DNA from: Clostridia bacterium
Lineage (GTDB): Bacteria; Bacillota; Clostridia; Peptostreptococcales; Acidaminobacteraceae
Length of the DNA stretch: 64,000 nt
NCBI GenBank assembly: GCA_016937975.1
Contig: JAFGVN010000026.1
Location: 18,317 to 82,316 of the forward strand
Direction of reading: 5' to 3'
This document shows positions 58,708 to 64,000 of the stretch, one piece after another; the stretch's first letter is position 1; the number at the start of each line of letters is the position of its first letter. Position numbers and translations under genes: made by a program. The notes under the pieces were generated by a model that searched no databases, was not told the origin of the DNA, and was given only the letters and a program-made list of their open reading frames with translations.

Positions 58708-59520
58708 TCAAATTTTATTTTCAATTTTTAATCGACGTATCTTATCGACAACACTGTAGTAACTCCTTCCAAGTAAACTCGCAATTTCTTTCTGAGGCAT
58801 ATGCATATGATAATGTTCAATTAAGCATTGAGTCTCTTGAATAGAGTATTTGGAATCCTTAACAAAAGTTGAATCTAGAATGACATCTGGATGTAACATT
58901 TTATATGCATTCAGTCGACTTAAGACATCTATTTTATACAACATGCATTTGATTTCTGTGGCATAAGGTTTTATTGACTCAATGAAATTTATAAGTTCGT
59001 TTCTCTTTGATATTTCTAAACACCAACCTGAACCATTTGGAACTTTTTTGAGCTTAAATGTAATGTTAAATACAGTCTTAATATGTTCAAGTAATAATAG
59101 ATTCTCCTCTCTTGTAAAGGATTGTGTATAGAGGTAGATCCTTGGAAATGCATGGATTCCATTTTTCTTCTTATAGGTATCTATGACGAGACTGCCATCA
59201 TCCAAATATAAACAAAGTAAGCCTATTGGGTGTGATAATAATTGAATATTTGTAGGTGTTATCACTTTAGTGTTATTTCGGTAGAAAAGTTCGTGATATT
59301 TTGTAAATATAGGTAAGCTTTTTGAAGTAATTTTATTGTGTTTTTCATGATATGAAATTTCTAATTTTTCTGCTTTCCAATGTCTATAGCCATTTTGCTT
59401 CAAACAACCATGTTCCCTATAATAAGCATTTTTACTTCTACCATATTTAGCTAATGAACCATCTCCCAAAATACTTCCAACTAAAATATTTTCTTGCTCC
59501 AATGACAAAATCCTACTCAT
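58708..59520 (-). CDS. LAGLIDADG homing endonuclease, free-standing
   Basis: A 270-residue endonuclease with two LAGLIDADG-type helices, LVGSILGDGSL (13-23, catalytic Asp20) and LLCLYLDDGSL (101-111, Asp108), so a single chain could act as a pseudodimer. Residues 226-270 form a helix-turn-helix (SIQETQCLIEHYHMHMPQKE, IASLLGRSYYSVVDKIRRL). Start follows AAGGAGGACG on the minus strand. It interrupts the flagellar cluster in antisense and lies 1.9 kb from an intron that lacks an endonuclease. Target site unknown; the flagellin genes are the obvious candidates. Also related to some LAGLIDADG_2-type proteins that have become regulators. Confidence 0.9.
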   Translation of the reverse strand: MSRILSLEQENILVGSILGDGSLAKYGRSKNAYYREHGCLKQNGYRHWKAEKLEISYHEKHNKITSKSLPIFTKYHELFYRNNTKVITPTNIQLLSHPIGLLCLYLDDGSLVIDTYKKKNGIHAFPRIYLYTQSFTREENLLLLEHIKTVFNITFKLKKVPNGSGWCLEISKRNELINFIESIKPYATEIKCMLYKIDVLSRLNAYKMLHPDVILDSTFVKDSKYSIQETQCLIEHYHMHMPQKEIASLLGRSYYSVVDKIRRLKIENKI

Positions 59521-59539
59521 TTACACGTCCTCCTTACTG

Positions 59540-59551
59540 GAACATATGTTC
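59540..59551. promoter_or_regulatory. LexA-box-like palindrome before the endonuclease gene
   Basis: GAACATATGTTC matches the Gram-positive LexA operator GAAC-RNRY-GTTC exactly and lies 20 bases before the endonuclease start codon, where it could block transcription. One match of this kind could occur by chance in an AT-rich window. Confidence 0.45.
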
Positions 59552-59664
59552 TATATTTAGATTAGCATAAAATCATAAGGATTAAAAGTGTTTAGAATAA
59601 GGATGAAAACTAACAGAATTCAACCTTAAAAATTAGGATTTTATTTAAATAAGTGTTGAATTTC

Positions 59665-59693
59665 CTAATATTATGGTTAACAGTTGCCGATAA
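59665..59693 (+). promoter_or_regulatory. Sigma-28 type promoter of fliD
   Basis: GCCGATAA at 59686-59693 is a perfect -10. The -35 is weak (CTAATA at 59665-59670 gives a 15-base spacer). Located 40 bases before fliD. Confidence 0.65.
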
Positions 59694-59732
59694 AGTATAT
59701 AGATCATGTATATAACGTAAGGTGGTGTATTT

Positions 59733-61673
59733 ATGAGTGACATGTTAAGGATAACAGGATTAGTTTCAGGGATGGATACCGAGACCACAGTAAAAAAATT
59801 AATAGAAGTCGAACAAATGAAAGTAGATAAAGCTGAACAAGAAAAACAATATCTTGTTTGGCAACAAGAAGATTATAGAGAAGTTGCAAATGTGCTTCGC
59901 GGCTTTCAGGATGAATATTTTGATATCTTAAAACCTGCAACGAATATGCGTTCAGCAAGCGCATTTAGTTTATTTGCTGGAGAAACAACCATTGGTGGTG
60001 TCAGTTCTTCAGCGGTTTCAATTAAAACAACAGCATCATCAATTGTAGGAAGTTTTTCAATTGATTCTGTAACCCAGTTGGCAACAAAGGATAAATATGC
60101 ATCAGCGAGTGAAGTGCTAGGAGATATTACCACAGGTAACATGGGTGATGAAGCTACTGCCATTGCAGCTATTAAAGCTCAACTTGGTGTCGATAGTACT
60201 TTGAGTTTTACCTTAGATGGTGTAACAAAAACGATATCCTTTGATCCAACAGAATATGATGACCCTGGTGAAATGGATACATTTGAGCAATATGCATCAT
60301 TATTATCCACTAAGTTGCAAGAAGCTTTTTCAAATGTTGATATTACTGCAGAAGTGACTGGCGATGTGATGTCCTTTAGAATTTACGAGGATGGTTATGA
60401 TCCATTAGTCGATTTGGGTCCTCCATCAGATTATTATGAAACAGGACATACATTGACCCTTGCTAATGATAATGCAGATTTGTTGTCTATCATGAAACTT
60501 TCAGAGGGTCAAAGTAACACCGTTAATGTAAGTAAATCACTGTCTGATGTATTTGGTGTAAGTACGACTTCTTCTATGAGTATCAATGGTGTATCCTTTA
60601 GCTTTAGTCCAGATACGACTGTAAGCGAAGTGATGAGCCAAATTAATTCCAGTTCAGCTGGTGTAAGTATCTCATATGATACTTTTTCAGATAAATTTAT
60701 GATGGAGTCGACATCAGTAGGTACAGATGGTACCATTGCAATAACGGATACAACGGGCTTATTAAGTGCTTTTAAATTGCAAGGAGATGTGGATCATACG
60801 GCTGCACAAAATGCAGAATTCGTTGTGAATGGTGTATCGACAACTCGTTCAAGCAATACCTTTACACTTAATGGAACAGAAATTACATTAAATGCTATTC
60901 CTACAGCAGCTGTAGATATTAATGTATCGACAGATACGACAGATGTGAAGGATTTAATTGTTAAATTTGTAGATGCCTATAATGAAATGTTGACAAAAAT
61001 TAATGATATGGTCACAGAAAGTAGAAATTACGATTATGATCCATTAACAGATACACAAAAAGAATCAATGTCAGATGATGATATTGAAAAGTGGCAAGCA
61101 GAAGCGCGAAAGGGTACATTGAGAAATGATACATCTTTATCTAGTTTAACCAGTTCACTTCGTGAAGCTATGTATGAATCTGTAGAAGGTTTAGGCATTT
61201 CTCTTTATGAAATCGGTATTCAATCTTCTTCGAATTATAAAGAAGGTGGAAAGCTGATAATTGATGAAACCAAATTAGATGCCGCGTTAGAAGAAAGACC
61301 AAATGAAATTATTGCTTTGTTTACTCAGGAATCGGATATTACCTATACAAGTTATTCTGATAGAAGTACAAGATATTCTGAAAATGGTCTTTCGGCTAGA
61401 ATTTATGATATTTTACAAGACAACATCAGATTAACTCGTGATGATAATGGTAACAAGGGTTATTTAATTGATAAAGCGGGTTTAGATACTGGTATAGACA
61501 CAACATCTGACATGGCTAAGAAAATTGCAGCCATGGACAGCAAGATTGATGATTTGTTAGAAATGCTAGCAGATCAGGAAGATAAGTATTATACTCAGTT
61601 TGCAGCAATGGAATCTGCAATGAGTCAGTTCCAAAGTCAAAGTTCATGGTTAACATCACAATTTGGAGGTTAA
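59733..61673 (+). CDS. fliD: Flagellar filament cap protein
   Basis: Caps the growing filament and folds incoming flagellin, 646 residues. N-terminal MLRITGLVSGMDTETTVKKLIEVEQMKVDKAEQEKQYLVWQQEDYR and the C-terminal SKIDDLLEMLADQEDKYYTQFAAMESAMSQFQSQ are conserved. The middle holds a flagellin-IN module (MSINGVSFSFSPDTTVSEVM). Start follows GTAAGGTGG. First gene of a fliD-fliS block. Confidence 0.93.
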   Translation: MSDMLRITGLVSGMDTETTVKKLIEVEQMKVDKAEQEKQYLVWQQEDYREVANVLRGFQDEYFDILKPATNMRSASAFSLFAGETTIGGVSSSAVSIKTTASSIVGSFSIDSVTQLATKDKYASASEVLGDITTGNMGDEATAIAAIKAQLGVDSTLSFTLDGVTKTISFDPTEYDDPGEMDTFEQYASLLSTKLQEAFSNVDITAEVTGDVMSFRIYEDGYDPLVDLGPPSDYYETGHTLTLANDNADLLSIMKLSEGQSNTVNVSKSLSDVFGVSTTSSMSINGVSFSFSPDTTVSEVMSQINSSSAGVSISYDTFSDKFMMESTSVGTDGTIAITDTTGLLSAFKLQGDVDHTAAQNAEFVVNGVSTTRSSNTFTLNGTEITLNAIPTAAVDINVSTDTTDVKDLIVKFVDAYNEMLTKINDMVTESRNYDYDPLTDTQKESMSDDDIEKWQAEARKGTLRNDTSLSSLTSSLREAMYESVEGLGISLYEIGIQSSSNYKEGGKLIIDETKLDAALEERPNEIIALFTQESDITYTSYSDRSTRYSENGLSARIYDILQDNIRLTRDDNGNKGYLIDKAGLDTGIDTTSDMAKKIAAMDSKIDDLLEMLADQEDKYYTQFAAMESAMSQFQSQSSWLTSQFGG

Positions 61674-61674
61674 G

Positions 61675-62040
61675 ATGCATAAGACAGAATTGCTTCTTGA
61701 ATTCGAAAAAATAACGGATAAATTAAATGCTTTGGATTTAACAATAGATAAAACCATTCTTATTGAAAAAGTAAAGGTTCTGTTGAATCAACGAGAGAAA
61801 ATTATTGAGAAATCAAATGATTTAAAGGAAGAGCAAGTAGATTCAGATTTACTCAATCGAATTATTGCAAAAAATTTAGCAGTGGAAACCCATTTAAAGG
61901 AAATTGTATTGTTAATACAAGATGATCTAGCCAAGGTTGTAAAAGAGAAAAGTTTATCTTCTGTAAAGAAAAAAGCCAATAGAGGTTACATGAATGTTGG
62001 TATTCAGAGAGATGGTTATTTCATTGATAAAAAAAAGTAG
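61675..62040 (+). CDS. FliT-like flagellar protein (putative)
   Basis: A 121-residue helical, coiled-coil-rich protein with basic C-terminus (SVKKKANRGYMNVGIQRDGYFIDKKK). It starts 1 base after fliD; size and place suggest a FliT-type chaperone for FliD, but sequence recognition is weak. ATG 61675 follows TTGGAGG. Confidence 0.55.
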   Translation: MHKTELLLEFEKITDKLNALDLTIDKTILIEKVKVLLNQREKIIEKSNDLKEEQVDSDLLNRIIAKNLAVETHLKEIVLLIQDDLAKVVKEKSLSSVKKKANRGYMNVGIQRDGYFIDKKK

Positions 62041-62056
62041 AAACCGATAAAAAACC

Positions 62057-62084
62057 TAAAGAACCAGTGAACAAATGTCGATAA
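62057..62084 (+). promoter_or_regulatory. Sigma-28 type promoter of flaG
   Basis: TAAA (62057-62060), 16 bases, GTCGATAA (62077-62084) followed by T. About 60 bases before flaG. Confidence 0.65.
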
Positions 62085-62143
62085 TATTATTAGACCCATT
62101 GTAGAAGGATATACAATGATATGATATTCAGGAGGATCGTGTT

Positions 62144-62539
62144 ATGAAAATCGACGGTATGAGTGGATTACAAGGGACGGTATCATCACCAGATAAAGTA
62201 GCTGTTGAGCGACCTGCATACCAACCAAAATCCGAGAAGTCTGTTGAAGTAAGTGCTGACAATCAGAAGGAATTCACCTCTCAAAAAGGTGTAGAAGAGC
62301 ATGTAGATATTATCAATGATGAAATGCTTGATAAAGCTATTGAGATGGCAAATAAAACCTTGAAATTGCATAACAACTTCATTGAGAGATCAGTACATGA
62401 TGTGACTAAAACCGTTATGTATGTTATGAAAGATACAGAGACCAATGAAGTGATTAGGGAATTCCCACCTAAGAAAATTCAAGATATGATTGCAAAAATG
62501 TGGGAATTGGCAGGTTTATTTGTAGACGAGCAGGCATAA
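62144..62539 (+). CDS. flaG: FlaG family protein
   Basis: A 131-residue protein with the FlaG C-terminal pattern LKLHNNFIERSVHDVTKTVMYVMKDTETNEVIREFPPKKI. FlaG affects filament length in other bacteria. Start follows CAGGAGGATC. Its stop overlaps the next start (TAATG). Confidence 0.88.
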   Translation: MKIDGMSGLQGTVSSPDKVAVERPAYQPKSEKSVEVSADNQKEFTSQKGVEEHVDIINDEMLDKAIEMANKTLKLHNNFIERSVHDVTKTVMYVMKDTETNEVIREFPPKKIQDMIAKMWELAGLFVDEQA

Positions 62540-62835
62540 TGATTGAAGAAAAAAAGTTGAATGATATTATTGATGAACTCATTGATTTAAGCAATACCAA
62601 GTATGGCTTACTTAAAGTCGGCCGTGATACCCTGAATGTAGATATCTTGTTCATTGAAAAGTTTTCAGAGCTTAAGTTGAAGTTAGGTGTGGAATCTCTT
62701 CATGAAGCAGATTTATCAAAATATCCTAAAATGAAAAACTTGATTGAATTGATAAAAAAGATTAATCAATATGAAGATGAAAATAGAGTGACAAATAAGC
62801 GAGTGAATCAAGCGATTAACGCTTATAAAAAATAG
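62539..62835 (+). CDS. Small helical flagellar-operon protein of unknown function
   Basis: A 98-residue, highly charged helical protein coupled to flaG through the TAATG overlap and ending 15 bases before fliS. I do not recognise the family. Position suggests a chaperone-like role, with FliT as an alternative identity. Confidence 0.6.
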   Translation: MIEEKKLNDIIDELIDLSNTKYGLLKVGRDTLNVDILFIEKFSELKLKLGVESLHEADLSKYPKMKNLIELIKKINQYEDENRVTNKRVNQAINAYKK

Positions 62836-62850
62836 ATTGGAGCGAGAGTT

Positions 62851-63312
62851 ATGGCTATGCAGAATATTTATAATTATCAAAAACCCAAAATGATGCCTAA
62901 ATCGATCAATACCATGAAACCTCAGGCAAATTTATATGATACAAGAAAAGCAACGGTTAACGATCAGTATTTAGAGCAAAAGGTTATGAGTGCAAAACCT
63001 GAAGAATTGACTTTAATGCTGTATGAAGGCATAGTGAAGTTTATAAAACAAGCGATGTTGTATAACGATCAAAAGAATGTTGAAAAGACGCATACGGCTT
63101 TAATGAGAGCTCAGGCAATCATCACTGAATTGGATGTTACATTGAATGAAGAGTATGAAGTTTCTCAAAATCTAAAGCAAATGTATGGTTACATGAATGC
63201 TCGCTTACTTGATGCCAATCTAGAAAAAGAAACAGCAATTATGGCAGAGATTCTTGTATTTGCTGAAGACTTAAGGGACACATGGAAAGAAGCTATGGTT
63301 CTTGCAAGATAA
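62851..63312 (+). CDS. fliS: Flagellin export chaperone
   Basis: Binds the flagellin C-terminus before export, 153 residues. Family blocks are VMSAKPEELTLMLYEGIVKFIKQA, KTHTALMRAQAIITELDVTLN and LLDANLEKETAIMAEILVFAEDLRDTWKEA. It has about 25 extra N-terminal residues compared with usual FliS. Start follows TGGAGCGAG. Confidence 0.93.
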   Translation: MAMQNIYNYQKPKMMPKSINTMKPQANLYDTRKATVNDQYLEQKVMSAKPEELTLMLYEGIVKFIKQAMLYNDQKNVEKTHTALMRAQAIITELDVTLNEEYEVSQNLKQMYGYMNARLLDANLEKETAIMAEILVFAEDLRDTWKEAMVLAR

Positions 63313-63323
63313 TTAAGACCACT

Positions 63324-63353
63324 AAACTTAAGAAATTATTCTTAAGTTTTTTT
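63324..63353 (+). terminator. Terminator after fliS
   Basis: AACTTAAGAA and TTCTTAAGTT with a four-base loop, then TTTTTT. Confidence 0.82.
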
Positions 63354-63524
63354 TATAAGAACAGTATATTTAAAACATTTGCTCAGTGATCAATTCACAG
63401 TAGAACAGTAAGGGTAAATCAATTTACCCATTAAGTCCTACAGGGCATCTTCGTTTAGATGGTTGATTTGAATTATGATGGGTATCTAATCATATATATA
63501 TTATATTTGGAAGGAATTAAATCT
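63354..63524 (+). other. Structured leader before the PAS gene
   Basis: GGGTAAAT and ATTTACCC form a strong hairpin (about 63411-63430). CATCT and AGATG form a second one near 63450. The region AAGTCCTACAGGGCATC between them resembles no riboswitch I can name. No gene seen. Confidence 0.35.
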
Positions 63525-64000
63525 ATGAAAATTATTGAAAGATACTTTGGACATGTAGATGAAGCCATCATAATATTTTCAAAATCAAATTACGAAATTA
63601 CTTATATGAATTTGCTGGCTGAACGTTTTTTTGACATGGATCGGAAATTAATGATTGGAGAATCCATTCATAAATTCATCAAGTTACATGATGCTTATTT
63701 GAATGAGCCTATTTTAACCAGTTCAGTTGTATTGTCCTATGTACATGATGAAATGATGACGATTCAACTTTTTCATTTTAAAAGTATGGATGGTGATTAT
63801 ATTGGTTGTATTTTAAATCCAATGAAAAAAGTTGAATTACTTGACTTGCATTTACAAGGCAAATGGCCAATGGGACTTGTTGAAATAGATTCAACCATGA
63901 TTCATTGGGTTAATTTTAATAAGCCACTCGAAGTTTTGTTTGAATTGGATTCAGTTGAAAATCCAATATCTTATTTGGATCATCAATTGACTTTTGAGAA
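63525..64000 (+). CDS. PAS-domain signalling protein, 3' truncated by window edge
   Basis: The frame is open from ATG 63525, after TTTGGAAGG, to the window end (158 codons). The N-terminal part reads like a PAS domain (EAIIIFSKSNYEITYMNLLAERFFDMD, GESIHKFIKLHD), and a second similar segment begins near codon 120 (GLVEIDSTMIHWVNFNKPLEVLFEL). The effector domain lies outside the window. Could be a chemotaxis or diguanylate-cyclase sensor. Confidence 0.6.
   Translation, partial: MKIIERYFGHVDEAIIIFSKSNYEITYMNLLAERFFDMDRKLMIGESIHKFIKLHDAYLNEPILTSSVVLSYVHDEMMTIQLFHFKSMDGDYIGCILNPMKKVELLDLHLQGKWPMGLVEIDSTMIHWVNFNKPLEVLFELDSVENPISYLDHQLTFE

Noticed and set aside
63411..63470. c-di-GMP (GEMM) riboswitch before the PAS gene
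   Set aside because: The conserved GEMM core sequences are absent; only generic hairpins are seen.

Overview
The window is a contiguous stretch of low-GC chromosomal DNA from a motile, anaerobic, Clostridia-like Firmicute. The evidence is AT-rich DNA, strong AGGAGG ribosome sites, GTG and TTG starts, a tdk-DUF1385-prmC-prfA-sua5-rpiB-upp-atp gene order, a B. subtilis-like order comF-yvyF-flgM-flgN-flgK-flgL-yviE-fliW-csrA-hag, a Na+-type ATP synthase, an H-NOX chemoreceptor and a hemerythrin. The species cannot be named from the sequence. The murA-to-mbl interval, where spore formers usually carry spoIID and spoIIID, holds neither gene. No tRNA, rRNA, insertion sequence or CRISPR array was seen. 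Layout: 1-1.03 kb, a Na+/H+ antiporter-like gene cut by the left edge; 1.2-11.6 kb, housekeeping genes (thymidine kinase, release factor 1 and its methylase, tRNA threonylcarbamoylation, nucleotide salvage, cell-wall lipid carrier and UDP-GlcNAc epimerase) with one cation antiporter; 12.0-13.3 kb, a two-subunit CoA transferase; 13.5-21.1 kb, a complete F1Fo ATP synthase operon with two kinds of rotor subunit, closed by five tandem terminator-like hairpins; 21.4-26.8 kb, an H-NOX chemoreceptor and a two-component system followed by an HtrA protease; 27-32.5 kb, murA, mbl, two flagellar rod genes and fabZ; 32.6-45.2 kb, lipid, sugar and SAM metabolism (SAM riboswitch before metK), hemerythrin, RecD2 helicase and a STAS / SpoIIE-phosphatase / EAL-HDOD signalling trio; 45.2-47.6 kb, a reverse-strand ABC exporter operon with its TetR regulator; 47.7-63.3 kb, the late flagellar cluster, partly under sigma-28-type promoters. 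The most unusual region is 55-59.6 kb. The main flagellin gene is followed at once by a clear group I intron core (P, Q, R and S elements, P3-P9, P9.0 and a terminal G at 56800). After it comes a second copy of the last 14 flagellin codons plus stop. The 5' gene is already complete without splicing, and the two 14-residue C-termini differ by one residue. Next is a second flagellin whose variable domain is replaced by a zinc-peptidase domain (HEMMH plus a downstream Glu): a flagellinolysin. After that, antisense to the operon, lies a LAGLIDADG homing endonuclease gene with a LexA-box-like palindrome before it. An intron without an endonuclease and a free-standing endonuclease nearby suggest collaborative homing in the flagellin locus; this is inference. 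How the parts may work together: FlgM, CsrA and FliW sit next to a flagellin leader that has a hairpin presenting GGA in its loop, so late flagellar expression looks controlled by the FlgM/sigma-28 and FliW/CsrA switches. The H-NOX receptor keeps the heme His and the distal Tyr expected of an O2-binding form and could steer the cell away from oxygen. In two places, before htrA and before flgM, a promoter lies inside a hairpin whose right arm is the Shine-Dalgarno sequence, so only transcripts started at that promoter would have a free ribosome site.
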